Part shown: positions 1 through 9,317 of the stretch, piece by piece
Layout: each line of letters starts with the position of its first letter
How positions within the stretch are numbered: the stretch's first letter is position 1
NCBI GenBank assembly: GCA_963792875.1
Contig: CAWBXV010000005.1
Location: 62,001-126,000, forward strand
Origin: JAHEGP01 sp963792875
GTDB lineage: Bacteria > Pseudomonadota > Gammaproteobacteria > Pseudomonadales > JAHEGP01
Direction: 5' to 3'
DNA: 64,000 bases
Translations under genes and position numbers: made by a program
The notes under the pieces: model-generated
Database searches by the model: none
What the model was told of the DNA's origin: nothing
What the model saw: only the letters and a program-made list of their open reading frames with translations

Positions 1-466
1 CGACGGCGCGATAGCCGGCGGCGCTGAGGTGCTCGCGCAGCGCATCGAGGCTGCGGCGGTCGCCCACCGCCACCTGGAGGCTGTTGGCCCGCACGTAGGC
101 GACCGGCGGCAGGCGGTGCATGAGCGCGGTGATGGGTATGACCAGGATGCCGCTGCGGCGGTCCGGCAGCCGGTACAGGCTCAACAGGCGCTCGGAGGTG
201 ATGTCCTGGTGGGGAGAGAAGGCGTCGTAGGGCAGGGTTTCGCGGTCGGGGAAGTGCAGCACCGCCGCCGGGTCGCCGCAGAAGAAGGCGGTGGCGTCCT
301 GCAGGGCGTCGGAGGCGGCGGTCGATGCGGTGATCACGACCGCCAGGCGGCCGGCCTGCGCGCACGTCTCGGCGACGGCGAGCGCGCGGCTGTCCCCCGG
401 CAATTGCACCAGGCTGCGATGGCCGCTGCCGACGGGCATCGGTGGTAGGGCGAGGACCGAAGACAA
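1..466 (-). CDS. mfd: Transcription-repair coupling factor Mfd, N-terminal part (gene runs off the window)
   Basis: Mfd is the ATP-driven translocase that removes RNA polymerase stalled at DNA lesions and recruits UvrA. Only about the first 155 residues lie in the window. The visible part carries the conserved block LHFPDRETLPYDAFSPHQD followed by SERLLSLYRLP and VIPITALMHRLPP, typical of the UvrB-like domain 1. I place the start at a TTG (464-466) because the resulting N-terminus, SSVLALPPMP, lines up with the usual Mfd start (SVLRLPPLP in Pseudomonas, from memory); the first in-frame ATG (437-439) would cut off these conserved residues. A possible -10 TAAAAT lies at 498-503 on the minus strand. 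The gene is divergent from gap, as in Pseudomonas. Confidence 0.9.
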   Translation of the reverse strand, partial: MSSVLALPPMPVGSGHRSLVQLPGDSRALAVAETCAQAGRLAVVITASTAASDALQDATAFFCGDPAAVLHFPDRETLPYDAFSPHQDITSERLLSLYRLPDRRSGILVIPITALMHRLPPVAYVRANSLQVAVGDRRSLDALREHLSAAGYRAV

Positions 467-585
467 TGCGTGGTACCTGTGTGAGGAAAAAGCGGCTATT
501 TTAGGGTGTGTGGCGCGATTTACCAGTGCCGGCAGGGTTGGCTCTGCCGCCACTTCTGCTGCCACTAAAGTCGAGCGGCGCCGTC

Positions 586-614
586 TTGCACTGGGCGGGG
601 CGAAGCCGGATAAT
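586..614 (+). promoter_or_regulatory. Candidate sigma-70 promoter of gap
   Basis: TTGCAC (586-591) and GATAAT (609-614) are separated by exactly 17 bases. Transcription would start near 621, only about 12 bases before the first possible TTG start at 633 but 30 bases before the GTG at 651, which favours the later start of gap. Judged by eye only. Confidence 0.5.
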
Positions 615-650
615 GTTAACGAATGGTAAGCTTTGCGCGGGGTGACACGG

Positions 651-2120
651 GTGGGTGAACGCAAACGGGAAAGGCCTGACGATTTCTTCAAGGACTGGAA
701 AGAGCGCGAGGCGCTGGCGGAGGGCATGATACCGCTGGTGGGTACGCTCTACCGCCGCAATAATGTGAAGACCTACATCTACGGCCAGAGCCTGGTCAAC
801 CAGTCGACGCTGCAGATCATGAAGGCGCACCGCACCGTGCGCGAGATCGAAGACAACGAGCTGTCCGAGTTCGAGACGTTTCCGGTCATCAAGGCCCTCA
901 CTGAACTCGAGCTGGGTACGGCGCACATCGACGCCGGGCGCATCGCCGTCAGCTACGAGGAGAGCGCCAAGGCCGAGGGCATCACGCTGCAGGAGTACGT
1001 GCGCGGCCAGGTGGCGGATCTCATCGGCAGCCACCAGAAGCCGATCGACCGTCCCCGCGACGTGGTGCTGTACGGGTTCGGCCGCATCGGCCGGCTGATG
1101 GCCCGCCTGCTCATCGAAAAGACCGGCGGTGGCGATACGCTGCGCCTGCGGGCGATCGTGGTGCGCAAGGGCGGCGCCCCCAACGACCTGGTCAAGCGGG
1201 CCAGCCTGCTGCGGCGCGACTCCGTGCACGGCGCCTTCCACGGCACCATCCGGGTCGATGAGGAGCGCCAGTCGTTTGTCGCCAACGGCAACGAGATCAA
1301 GGTTATCTACGCCTCCAGTCCGGAGGAGGTGGACTACACGGCCTACGGCATCCGCGATGCCATCGTGGTGGATAACACCGGCCTGTGGAAGGACCGCGAA
1401 GGGCTCGGCAGGCATCTCAAGTGCAAGGGCGTCTCCAAGGTCATTCTGACGGCGCCGGCGAAGGGGGATATCAAAAATATCGTATTCGGGGTCAACTCCG
1501 ACGACGTGCTCGATGACGATGCCATCGTCTCGGCGGCGTCGTGCACCACCAATGCCATCGTGCCGCCGCTGAAGGCGATGGACGACGAGTTCGGCATCCT
1601 CGGCGGGCATGTGGAGACCGTGCACGCCTATACCAACGACCAGAATCTCATCGATAACTATCACGCCGCCAGCCGCCGTGGCCGCAGTGCGCCGCTGAAC
1701 ATGGTGCTGACCGAGACGGGCGCCGCCAAGGCGGTGGCCAAGGTGCTGCCGCAGCTGCAGGGCAAGCTGACCGGCAATGCGATCCGCGTGCCGACCCCCA
1801 ATGTGTCCATGGCGATCCTCAATCTCAACCTCAAACGGGCTACCGACAAGGAAGAGGTCTACAATTTCATGCGCCAGGTGGCGCTGCACTCGCCGCTGCG
1901 CAAGCAGGTGGGCTTCACCAATTCGCCGGAGGTCGTCTCTACCGATCTGGTAGGCTCCCGTCACGCCTGCGTGTTCGACGCCGGCGCCACGATCGTCAAT
2001 GGTTCCAGCGTGGTCATGTACCTGTGGTACGACAACGAGTTCGGCTACAGCTGCCAGGTGTTCCGCCTGCTCGAGCAGATGGCCGGCGTGCATTACCAGG
2101 TGTATCCGAAGGAAGACTGA
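651..2120 (+). CDS. gap: Glyceraldehyde-3-phosphate dehydrogenase, long N-terminally extended type
   Basis: Oxidative phosphorylation of glyceraldehyde 3-phosphate to 1,3-bisphosphoglycerate with NAD(P), acting in the cytosol. The Rossmann motif VVLYGFGRIGRL begins near residue 138 and the catalytic cysteine sits in ASCTTNAIVP (Cys298). About 130 residues precede the Rossmann fold, unlike the usual 330-residue enzyme but like the roughly 460-residue Pseudomonas form that is also encoded beside mfd. Start codon is uncertain: TTG 633, GTG 642 and GTG 651 are all in frame; 651 is chosen because of promoter spacing and a GGGG stretch 8 bases upstream. The NAD/NADP preference cannot be told from sequence alone. 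Confidence 0.92.
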   Translation: MGERKRERPDDFFKDWKEREALAEGMIPLVGTLYRRNNVKTYIYGQSLVNQSTLQIMKAHRTVREIEDNELSEFETFPVIKALTELELGTAHIDAGRIAVSYEESAKAEGITLQEYVRGQVADLIGSHQKPIDRPRDVVLYGFGRIGRLMARLLIEKTGGGDTLRLRAIVVRKGGAPNDLVKRASLLRRDSVHGAFHGTIRVDEERQSFVANGNEIKVIYASSPEEVDYTAYGIRDAIVVDNTGLWKDREGLGRHLKCKGVSKVILTAPAKGDIKNIVFGVNSDDVLDDDAIVSAASCTTNAIVPPLKAMDDEFGILGGHVETVHAYTNDQNLIDNYHAASRRGRSAPLNMVLTETGAAKAVAKVLPQLQGKLTGNAIRVPTPNVSMAILNLNLKRATDKEEVYNFMRQVALHSPLRKQVGFTNSPEVVSTDLVGSRHACVFDAGATIVNGSSVVMYLWYDNEFGYSCQVFRLLEQMAGVHYQVYPKED

Positions 2121-2287
2121 AGCAAGCTGTCACGGACCGTTGCAAGTCGCGGCGGATTCGGGCAGGGTTGGCACTAATGCGTCGGGCCTGTCGTGGTTTC
2201 ATCGGGCGGGCGTGGATGGAATGTGTGGTGGCGCAGGGGCGTTGCGCGTTCCTCTGCGCGATAACAACATGGGCATAGGCTTCTTCT

Positions 2288-3637
2288 ATGATCAAAATCA
2301 AACGCGGGCTTGATTTGCCCATCTCCGGGCGGCCGGAGCAAGTCATCTACGATGGGCCTACCATTCGCACGGTGGCCCTGGTGGGGTTCGATTATGTCGG
2401 CATCAAGCCGAGCATGCAGGTCCAGGCGGGAGACCGGGTGCGCAAGGGCCAGCTGCTGTTCATCGACAAGAAGAACCCGGGCGTGCGCTTTACCGCGCCG
2501 GGCACCGGCGTGGTCGCGGCCATTCATCGCGGCGCCAAGCGCGTGTTCCAGTCGCTGGTGATCGAGCTCGATGCCGGCAGCAGCGAGCAGGAGACCTTCA
2601 AGTCCTGGCCCAGCACGGCGCTGGCCGGCCTGGATCGCGCCACGGTGCAGGACAACCTGGTGGCGTCGGGCGCCTGGACGAGCCTGCGTACGCGGCCGTT
2701 CAGCAAGGTGCCGGCCCCCGGCACCGTGCCGCACGCGCTGTTCGTCACCGCCATGGATACCAATCCGCTGGCAGCCGATGCCGCGGTCGTCATCGGCCAG
2801 GACCAGCAGGCCTTCGATGACGGCCTCGCCGTGTTGAGCCACCTGACCGACGGCAAGGTATACGTCTGTCAGGCGCCGGGCCGGCCGGTCACCGCCCGCG
2901 CGGGGGGGCAGCTGGTCGTCGAGACCTTCGACGGCCCCCACCCCGCGGGCCTGGCCGGAACGCACATCAATGCGCTCGATCCGGTCAGTACCCGGCGCAC
3001 CGTCTGGTACATTGACTACCAGGATGTGATCGCCGTCGGCAAGCTGTTCACCACCGGGGAGATCGCCGTCGACCGCGTGGTCGCCCTGGCCGGGCCGGTA
3101 GTGGAAAACCCCCGTCTGCTGCGGACGCGCACGGGTGCGAGCACCGACGAGCTGACCGCCGGCCAGCTGCGCGGGGGGCACAACCGGGTAGTCGCCGGCT
3201 CGATACTGAACGGCAACACCGCCCGCGGGCCGATGGCGTTTCTGGGCCGCTACCATCGCCAGGTGGTGGCGCTTGCCGAGGGCACCGACCGGCCCTTCCT
3301 GGGCTGGTTGACGCCGGGTGCGGATCGCTTTTCGCTGGCGCGCATCTACGTGAGCCAGTTCGCCAAGGGGCGCACTTTCGATTTCAACACCAATACCAAT
3401 GGCAGCCCTCGCGCCATGGTGCCGATCGGTGCCTACGAGAAGGTAGTGCCGCTGGACATCCTTCCCACACAGTTATTGCGGTCGCTCATCGTCGGCGATA
3501 TCGAAGTGGCGCAACAGCTCGGGGTGCTGGAACTCGATGAAGAGGATGTCGCCCTGTGTACCTACGTCTGCCCGGGCAAGTACGATTACGGACCGATACT
3601 GCGCGAGAACCTCACGCGTATCGAGAAGGAGACCTAG
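2288..3637 (+). CDS. nqrA: Na+-translocating NADH:quinone reductase subunit A
   Basis: First gene of the nqr operon. NqrA is the peripheral cytoplasmic subunit of the Na+-pumping NADH:ubiquinone oxidoreductase and contributes to quinone-site architecture. The 449-residue length and the N-terminus MIKIKRGLDLPISGRPEQ, then TVALVGFDYVGIKPSM, are diagnostic. The stop codon directly abuts the nqrB ATG. The 167 bases upstream (2121-2287) contain no convincing terminator of gap, so some read-through from gap is possible; the ribosome-binding site is weak. Confidence 0.97.
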   Translation: MIKIKRGLDLPISGRPEQVIYDGPTIRTVALVGFDYVGIKPSMQVQAGDRVRKGQLLFIDKKNPGVRFTAPGTGVVAAIHRGAKRVFQSLVIELDAGSSEQETFKSWPSTALAGLDRATVQDNLVASGAWTSLRTRPFSKVPAPGTVPHALFVTAMDTNPLAADAAVVIGQDQQAFDDGLAVLSHLTDGKVYVCQAPGRPVTARAGGQLVVETFDGPHPAGLAGTHINALDPVSTRRTVWYIDYQDVIAVGKLFTTGEIAVDRVVALAGPVVENPRLLRTRTGASTDELTAGQLRGGHNRVVAGSILNGNTARGPMAFLGRYHRQVVALAEGTDRPFLGWLTPGADRFSLARIYVSQFAKGRTFDFNTNTNGSPRAMVPIGAYEKVVPLDILPTQLLRSLIVGDIEVAQQLGVLELDEEDVALCTYVCPGKYDYGPILRENLTRIEKET

Positions 3638-4852
3638 ATGAAGCCCTTACGCAATGCTCTGGACAAGCTCGAACCCCATTTTGAGCAGGGTGGCCGCTTC
3701 GAGAAGTACTACACGCTCTACGAGGTGTTCGACACCTTCCTGTATCAGCCGGGCACGGTGACCCGCAGCGGTACGCACGTGCGGGATGGCATCGACCTCA
3801 AACGCATCATGATCACCGTATGGCTGGCGACGTTCCCTGCGATGCTGTTCGGCATGTGGAACGTCGGCTTTCAGGCCAACACGGCCATGCAGGCGATGGG
3901 CATCTCGGGCGTCAGCGACTGGCATGGCCGCTTTATCGAGCTGCTGGCAGGTTACGATCCGCAGAGCCTGTGGGATAACTTCTGGCACGGGGCGGTGTAT
4001 TTTCTGCCCATTTATGTCACGACCTTTGTGGTCGGCATCACCTGGGAGTGCCTGTTCGCCATCGTGCGGGGCCATGAGGTCAACGAGGGCTTTTTCGTCA
4101 CCTCCATCCTGTTTGCCCTGACGCTACCGCCGGACATCCCGCTGTGGCAGGTGGCGCTGGGTATCAGCTTCGGCGTGGTCATCGGCAAGGAGGTGTTCGG
4201 CGGCACCGGCAAGAACTTCATCAACCCGGCGCTGGCGGGCAGGGCCTTCCTGTTTTTCGCCTATCCCGCCGAGATCTCCGGCGATGCCGTGTGGACCGCG
4301 GTGGACGGCTTCAGTGGCGCCACGCCGCTGGCGATGGCTGCCGCCGACGGCGTGCAGGGCATCACCGATGCCTGGGGCAACCCCATCGGCTGGGGTGACG
4401 CCTTCCTGGGCACGATTCAGGGCTGCATCGGGGAGACATCGACCCTGGCGATCGCCATTGGCGCCGTCATCCTGCTGTGGACCGGGGTGGCGTCCTGGCG
4501 CATCATGCTGGGCGTCTGTCTGGGCATGATCGCAACCACGCTGTTGTTCAATATCGGTGGCTCCAGCCCGGCGTGGGACATACCCTGGCACTGGCACCTG
4601 GTGCTGGGCGGGTTTGCCTTTGGCACGGTGTTCATGGCGACCGACCCGGTGTCGGCGGCCATGACCAATACCGGCAAACTGGTTTTCGGTGCGCTGATCG
4701 GGCTGATGGTGATCCTGATCCGGGTGGTGAATCCTGCCTTCCCGGAAGGCATGATGCTGGCGATTCTGTTCGCCAACCTGTTTGCACCGCTCATCGACAA
4801 CTTTGTGGTACAGGCGAATATCAAACGGAGGCTGGCGCGCGATGTCGGATAA
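3638..4852 (+). CDS. nqrB: Na+-translocating NADH:quinone reductase subunit B
   Basis: Integral membrane subunit of Na+-NQR that holds riboflavin and a covalently bound FMN and forms part of the Na+ path. The 404-residue sequence has many hydrophobic segments and the flavinylation motif DGFSGATPL, with the FMN-accepting threonine at residue 229; this is the D-x-x-S-G-A-T signature recognised by ApbE, whose gene lies downstream. Its 3' end overlaps nqrC by 11 bases, so translation is probably coupled. Confidence 0.97.
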   Translation: MKPLRNALDKLEPHFEQGGRFEKYYTLYEVFDTFLYQPGTVTRSGTHVRDGIDLKRIMITVWLATFPAMLFGMWNVGFQANTAMQAMGISGVSDWHGRFIELLAGYDPQSLWDNFWHGAVYFLPIYVTTFVVGITWECLFAIVRGHEVNEGFFVTSILFALTLPPDIPLWQVALGISFGVVIGKEVFGGTGKNFINPALAGRAFLFFAYPAEISGDAVWTAVDGFSGATPLAMAAADGVQGITDAWGNPIGWGDAFLGTIQGCIGETSTLAIAIGAVILLWTGVASWRIMLGVCLGMIATTLLFNIGGSSPAWDIPWHWHLVLGGFAFGTVFMATDPVSAAMTNTGKLVFGALIGLMVILIRVVNPAFPEGMMLAILFANLFAPLIDNFVVQANIKRRLARDVG

Positions 4853-5642
4853 AGACTCGTTAAAGAACACCATTGTCGTTTCGCTGTTGCTGTGCGTCGT
4901 CTGTTCCGTGGTGGTGTCTTCGGCGGCGGTGCTGCTGAAGCCCCGCCAGGATACCAACAAGGAGTTCTCGCGCAATCGCGACGTGCTCGCGGCCGCGGGC
5001 CTCTACGATCCGGCACTGCACGACGCCAATTACGTGGTTGAGCGCTTCAAGTCCTTCAAGGTGCGCCTGGTCGACATCGAGACCGGCGAATACCTGAGCG
5101 ACGACAAGGCTCGCGAACTCGGCATCAACCCGGCCACCTACGACCAGCGCAAGGCATCCAAGACGGCCGGCCTGTCGCAGACGCTGAGCCCGCAGGACGA
5201 CATCGCGGGCATCAAGCGCCAGGCCAGGTATGCGACCGTGTACGTGCTGGAAGAGGGCGGCAAAATCGATCGGGTGGTGCTGCCGGTGCACGGTTATGGC
5301 CTGTGGAGTACCCTGTACGGATTTCTCGCGGTCAAGGGGGATGGCGACACCGTGCTGGGGCTGACGTTCTACGAGCACGGCGAGACCCCGGGGCTTGGCG
5401 GTGAAGTGGATAACCCGGTGTGGAAAGCGCAGTGGCCTGGCAAGAAGCTCTTTGCCGATGGCGACGAGGTCGCCATCCACGTGATGAAGAAAGGACAGGC
5501 GAACCCCGACAGCCCCTATCAGATCGATGGGCTGGCAGGTTCGACCCTGACGACGGTAGGGCTGGATAATCTCATCAAGTTCTGGGTAGGGTCCCATGGG
5601 TTTGAGCCCTATCTCAAAAAACTGCAGGCGGGGGAGGCTTGA
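4842..5642 (+). CDS. nqrC: Na+-translocating NADH:quinone reductase subunit C
   Basis: NqrC carries the second covalently bound FMN on a periplasm-facing domain anchored by one N-terminal helix (residues about 10-30, hydrophobic and followed by KPRQDTNKEFSRN). The start at the ATG within GCGCGATGTCGG is set by homology and a CGGAGG ribosome-binding site ten bases upstream; a longer open frame beginning at 4782 reads an nqrB shadow. The flavinylation motif is DGLAGST with threonine 235, a variant of the usual SGAT. 266 residues, normal length. Confidence 0.96.
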   Translation: MSDKDSLKNTIVVSLLLCVVCSVVVSSAAVLLKPRQDTNKEFSRNRDVLAAAGLYDPALHDANYVVERFKSFKVRLVDIETGEYLSDDKARELGINPATYDQRKASKTAGLSQTLSPQDDIAGIKRQARYATVYVLEEGGKIDRVVLPVHGYGLWSTLYGFLAVKGDGDTVLGLTFYEHGETPGLGGEVDNPVWKAQWPGKKLFADGDEVAIHVMKKGQANPDSPYQIDGLAGSTLTTVGLDNLIKFWVGSHGFEPYLKKLQAGEA

Positions 5643-5645
5643 GCC

Positions 5646-6314
5646 ATGTCGGCATTCAAGGAAGCGCTACTCGATCCGGTGTTCAACAATAATCCGGTTG
5701 CCCTTCAGATTCTGGGCATCTGCTCGGCGCTGGCGGTAACCAGCAACCTCAACACCACCATCGTCATGTGTATCGCTCTCACCACGGTGGTGGCGTTTTC
5801 CAACCTGTTCATCGCGATGGTGCGCAACTATCTGCCCAACAGCATCCGCATCATCGCGCAGATGATCATCATCGCGTCGCTGGTCATCCTGGTCGACCAG
5901 GTGCTGAAGGCCTTCGCCTTCGAGATCAGCAAGCAGCTGTCGGTGTTTGTGGGCCTGATCATCACCAACTGCATCGTCATGGGCCGCGCCGAGGCCTTTG
6001 CCATGAAGAATCCGCCGTTGCCCAGCTTTCTGGACGGCATCGGCAACGGCCTCGGTTACAGCGTGGTGCTGCTGGCAGTGGGTACCGTGCGCGAGCTGTT
6101 CGGCGCCGGCTCGCTGTTCGGCGTCGAGGTGCTGCCCATCGCTGCCAATGGCGGCTGGTATGTGCCCAACGGCCTGATGCTGCTGCCCCCGAGCGCCTTC
6201 TTTCTCATCGGCTTTTTCATCTGGGCGCTGCGCACCTGGAAGAAGAACCAGGTTGAGGAGCGCGAATTCAAACTCGCGCCCCAGATGTCCAACACCCATC
6301 AGGAGGCGAGCTAG
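5646..6314 (+). CDS. nqrD: Na+-translocating NADH:quinone reductase subunit D
   Basis: Six-helix integral membrane subunit, homologous to NqrE and to RnfA/RnfE. The pair NqrD/NqrE forms an antiparallel membrane unit that binds an iron centre. At 222 residues it is slightly longer than the usual 210. The characteristic N-terminus reads LLDPVFNNNPVALQILGICSALAV, split here over two conserved stretches, and VGLIITNCIVMGRAEAFA carries the conserved cysteine. It begins 3 bases after nqrC and ends 2 bases before nqrE. Confidence 0.96.
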   Translation: MSAFKEALLDPVFNNNPVALQILGICSALAVTSNLNTTIVMCIALTTVVAFSNLFIAMVRNYLPNSIRIIAQMIIIASLVILVDQVLKAFAFEISKQLSVFVGLIITNCIVMGRAEAFAMKNPPLPSFLDGIGNGLGYSVVLLAVGTVRELFGAGSLFGVEVLPIAANGGWYVPNGLMLLPPSAFFLIGFFIWALRTWKKNQVEEREFKLAPQMSNTHQEAS

Positions 6315-6316
6315 GC

Positions 6317-6934
6317 ATGGAACATTACGTCGGTTTGCTGATCAGGGCCGTCTTCATTGAGAACATGGCGCTGGCCTTTTTCCTTGGCATGTGCACGTTT
6401 CTGGCGGTGTCCAAGAAGGTGTCCACCGCCATCGGCCTGGGGATCGCGGTGGTGGCGGTCGAGACCATCACGGTGCCCGCCAACTATATGATCTATCAGT
6501 ACCTGCTCAAGGAGGGCGCGCTGTCCTGGACGGGAATCGACAGCCTCGCCCGCCTCGATCTGAGTTTTCTGGGCTTTCTCAGTTACATCGGCGTGATCGC
6601 GGCCATCGTGCAGATCCTGGAGATGTTCCTGGATAAGTTCGTGCCGGCGCTCTACAACGCGCTGGGGGTGTTCCTGCCGCTGATCACTGTGAACTGCGCG
6701 ATCCTCGGGGCCTCGCTGTTCATGGTCAATCGTGAGTATAACTTTACGGAGAGCGTCGTGTACGGCGCGGGTGCGGGCCTGGGCTTCGCGCTGGCCATCG
6801 CGGCCCTGGCGGGCATCCGCGAGAAGCTCAAGTACAGCGATATTCCGCATGGGCTCGAGGGTCTGGGTATTACCTTCATTACGGTGGGCCTGATGTCGCT
6901 GGGCTTTATGTCCTTCGGCGGCATCACTCTCTAA
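6317..6934 (+). CDS. nqrE: Na+-translocating NADH:quinone reductase subunit E
   Basis: Integral membrane partner of NqrD (205 residues, six hydrophobic segments). Conserved features are the opening MEHYVGLLIRAVFIENMAL, the segment LPLITVNCAILGASLFM with the conserved cysteine that binds the membrane iron centre, and the closing FMSFGGITL. It follows nqrD with a 2-base gap, and is followed by a 67-base spacer with a strong hairpin before nqrF. Confidence 0.97.
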   Translation: MEHYVGLLIRAVFIENMALAFFLGMCTFLAVSKKVSTAIGLGIAVVAVETITVPANYMIYQYLLKEGALSWTGIDSLARLDLSFLGFLSYIGVIAAIVQILEMFLDKFVPALYNALGVFLPLITVNCAILGASLFMVNREYNFTESVVYGAGAGLGFALAIAALAGIREKLKYSDIPHGLEGLGITFITVGLMSLGFMSFGGITL

Positions 6935-6943
6935 ACGGTAGGG

Positions 6944-6972
6944 CGGGACCCGCCCGTTGGGCGGGGTACCCG
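6944..6972 (+). promoter_or_regulatory. Strong mRNA hairpin between nqrE and nqrF
   Basis: CCCGCCC (6949-6955) and GGGCGGG (6959-6965) are perfectly complementary around a GTT loop, and the stem can be extended by CGGG (6944-6947) with CCCG (6969-6972). There is no following T run, so it is unlikely to be an intrinsic terminator. It sits in the only sizeable gap of the otherwise nearly gapless nqrA-nqrF run, so it may set RNA processing or stability. This role is inference. Confidence 0.45.
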
Positions 6973-7001
6973 AGATTCCTGAAAGCGTGGGGTAATAGTC
7001 C

Positions 7002-8234
7002 ATGGTTGATATGACAATTCTCGCCGGCGTCGCCATGTTCACGGTGGTGGTGATGTGTCTGGTGGTGATGATACTGGTTGCGCGCAGCCGCCTGGTGAGT
7101 TCGGGCGATGTCCGCATCGAGATCAACGGTGATCCGGACCGGGCGATCACCGTGGCGGCAGGCGACAAGCTGCTGAACACGCTGGCCAACGCCGGCATCT
7201 ATCTGTCGTCGGCCTGTGGCGGCGGCGGCACCTGCGGGCAGTGCGACTGCCGCGTCATGGAGGGCGGTGGCTCCATTCTGCCGACGGAGGCGTCGCACTT
7301 CACGCTGGGAGAGCGCAAGGAGCACTGGCGGCTGGCCTGCCAGGTGGCGGTCAAGCAGGACATGAAGATCGAGATCGATCCGGCCTTCTTCGGCGTCAAG
7401 CAGTGGGAGTGCACCGTGCGCTCCAACGAGAGCGTGGCGACCTTTATCAAGGAGCTGGTGCTGGAACTGCCGGCCGGGGAGGAGGTGAATTTCCGGGCCG
7501 GCGGCTACGTGCAGCTGGAGTGCCCGCCGCACCACATCCACTACAAGGATTTCGATATCCCCGCGCAGTTTCGCGAGGACTGGGATCGCTTCAACGTGTT
7601 CCAGTACGAGTCGGTGGTCAAGGACTACGTGCAGCGCGCCTATTCGATGGCCAACTATCCGGACGAGAAGGGCGTCGTCAAATTCAATATCCGCGTGGCG
7701 ACGCCGCCGCCGGGGGCGACCGATATTCCGCCGGGCATCATGTCTTCCTGGATCTTCAGCCTGAAGCCGGGCGACAAGGTGAAGGTGTTCGGTCCGTACG
7801 GTGAATTCTATGCACGCGAGACCGACAACGAGATGGTGTTCGTCGGCGGCGGTGCGGGCATGGCGCCGATGCGCTCCCACATCTTCGACCAGCTCAAGCG
7901 GCTCGGCTCGAAGCGCAAGATGACCTACTGGTACGGCGCGCGCAGCCTCAAGGAGATGTTCTACGTCGAGGACTTCGACGCGCTGCAGGAAGAGTTCGAC
8001 AATTTCACCTGGCACGTGGCGCTGTCGGACCCCCAGCCGGAGGACAACTGGACCGGCCTGACCGGCTTCATCCACCAGGTCGTGTACGACCAATACCTGA
8101 AGGATCACCCTGCGCCGGAGGATTGCGAGTACTATATGTGCGGGCCGCCGCTGATGTCCCAGGCAGTGATCAATATGCTGCATGATCTGGGCGTTGAGGA
8201 TGAGAACATTCTGCTGGATGATTTCGGCGGCTAG
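7002..8234 (+). CDS. nqrF: Na+-translocating NADH:quinone reductase subunit F
   Basis: Entry point for electrons: NADH to FAD to a 2Fe-2S cluster. One N-terminal membrane helix (residues about 5-27), then a ferredoxin domain with cluster cysteines at 72, 78, 81 and 113 (CGGGGTCGQC and RLACQV), then an FAD domain (RAYSMANYP) and an NADH domain (VGGGAGMAPMRS), ending in YYMCGPPLMSQ and DDFGG. Length 410 residues matches the family. The start follows a GGGGTAATAG leader that is a weak ribosome-binding site. Confidence 0.98.
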   Translation: MVDMTILAGVAMFTVVVMCLVVMILVARSRLVSSGDVRIEINGDPDRAITVAAGDKLLNTLANAGIYLSSACGGGGTCGQCDCRVMEGGGSILPTEASHFTLGERKEHWRLACQVAVKQDMKIEIDPAFFGVKQWECTVRSNESVATFIKELVLELPAGEEVNFRAGGYVQLECPPHHIHYKDFDIPAQFREDWDRFNVFQYESVVKDYVQRAYSMANYPDEKGVVKFNIRVATPPPGATDIPPGIMSSWIFSLKPGDKVKVFGPYGEFYARETDNEMVFVGGGAGMAPMRSHIFDQLKRLGSKRKMTYWYGARSLKEMFYVEDFDALQEEFDNFTWHVALSDPQPEDNWTGLTGFIHQVVYDQYLKDHPAPEDCEYYMCGPPLMSQAVINMLHDLGVEDENILLDDFGG

Positions 8235-8241
8235 CGCAGTG

Positions 8242-9279
8242 GTGACACGGAAGGCGCGTGCGGGGGCAGCCAGGCTGCTCCCGCTTTTGTTTGTGCTGGG
8301 CGTCGCTGCCGGCTGTGGTGGGGGCGATAGTGACGCCGGCGACGTCGTGCGGTTGTCCGGTGCCACCATGGGTACGACCTGGCATGTCACCGTGGTGACC
8401 CAGGGCGACGCCCAGCCCAAGGCGCTGGCCAGCGGCGTGCAGGGGGTGCTGGACGGCATTCACCATGACATGTCCACCTACCTGCCCGATTCCGATCTGT
8501 CCCGCTTCAATCGCGCCGGGGTCGATGAAGCCGTCCCGGTATCGGCGCGCACACTGGCGGTTACCCTCGCCGCGCTCGATGTGGCCAGAGAAACCGACTA
8601 CGCGTTCAATCCCGCCGTGGGCGCGCTGGTTGAGCTATGGGGCTTCGGCGCCGCCGAGGCGCGGCCGGCCTTGCCTGATGACAGCGCCATCGAGGCGGCC
8701 ATGGCGACTGCCAGGCTCGACCGCCTGCAGGTCGATGCCGCGGCGTCCGCGCTGCGCAAGAGCGCGCCCCTGAGCCTGGATCTCTCCGCCATCGCCAAGG
8801 GCTATGGTGTCGATCAGGTGGCGCAGTGGCTCGAACAGCAGGGCCTGGGCGATTATCTGGTCGAAGTGGGCGGTGAGCTCAAGACCGCCGGGCGCAACCC
8901 TGACGGGCGCCTCTGGCGGGTCGGGATCGAAAAGCCGCAGCTGGTGCCGGGGCAGGCCGAATTGGCGATCGCATTGTCCGGTCAGGCCATCGCCACTTCA
9001 GGCGATTACCGCAATTACCGGGAAGTCGATGGACAGCGCTTTTCGCACGAGATCGATCCGCGCACGGGTCGCCCCATCAGCCATAATCTGGCCTCGGCAT
9101 CGGTGATCGCCGATTCGGCGATGCTGGCCGACGGCTATGCGACTGCGTTGATGGTGATGGGGCCCGATGCAGCCCTGCGCTTTGCCAATCAGCGGGCACT
9201 TCCCGTGTACCTGCTGGTCAAAACCAAAGAGGGGGTGAGGGCACGGTATTCCGAGGCCTTCCGCCCCTACCTGCAATAG
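8242..9279 (+). CDS. apbE: FAD:protein FMN transferase ApbE (lipoprotein)
   Basis: ApbE transfers FMN from FAD to the threonines of NqrB and NqrC, in the periplasm and Mg-dependent. The sequence opens with a lipoprotein signal ending VAAGC, followed by the family block LSGATMGTTWHV, LDLSAIAKGYGVDQVA, VEVGGEL, and FSHEIDPRTGRPI. The longer open frame from 8182 overlaps nqrF; the tandem GTG codons at 8239 and 8242, immediately after the nqrF stop, give a proper short signal peptide, so I start there. Placement inside the nqr operon matches its job. Confidence 0.95.
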   Translation: MTRKARAGAARLLPLLFVLGVAAGCGGGDSDAGDVVRLSGATMGTTWHVTVVTQGDAQPKALASGVQGVLDGIHHDMSTYLPDSDLSRFNRAGVDEAVPVSARTLAVTLAALDVARETDYAFNPAVGALVELWGFGAAEARPALPDDSAIEAAMATARLDRLQVDAAASALRKSAPLSLDLSAIAKGYGVDQVAQWLEQQGLGDYLVEVGGELKTAGRNPDGRLWRVGIEKPQLVPGQAELAIALSGQAIATSGDYRNYREVDGQRFSHEIDPRTGRPISHNLASASVIADSAMLADGYATALMVMGPDAALRFANQRALPVYLLVKTKEGVRARYSEAFRPYLQ

Positions 9280-9317
9280 CGTCGGCGCGACCGCGCACCG
9301 ACCAAGGAGTGCTGGCA

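Noticed and set aside
501..2093. 530-codon minus-strand open frame opposite gap
   Set aside because: It is the antisense of the conserved GAPDH gene; high G+C keeps stops rare in this frame and the translation shows no motif, only His/Arg-rich sequence.
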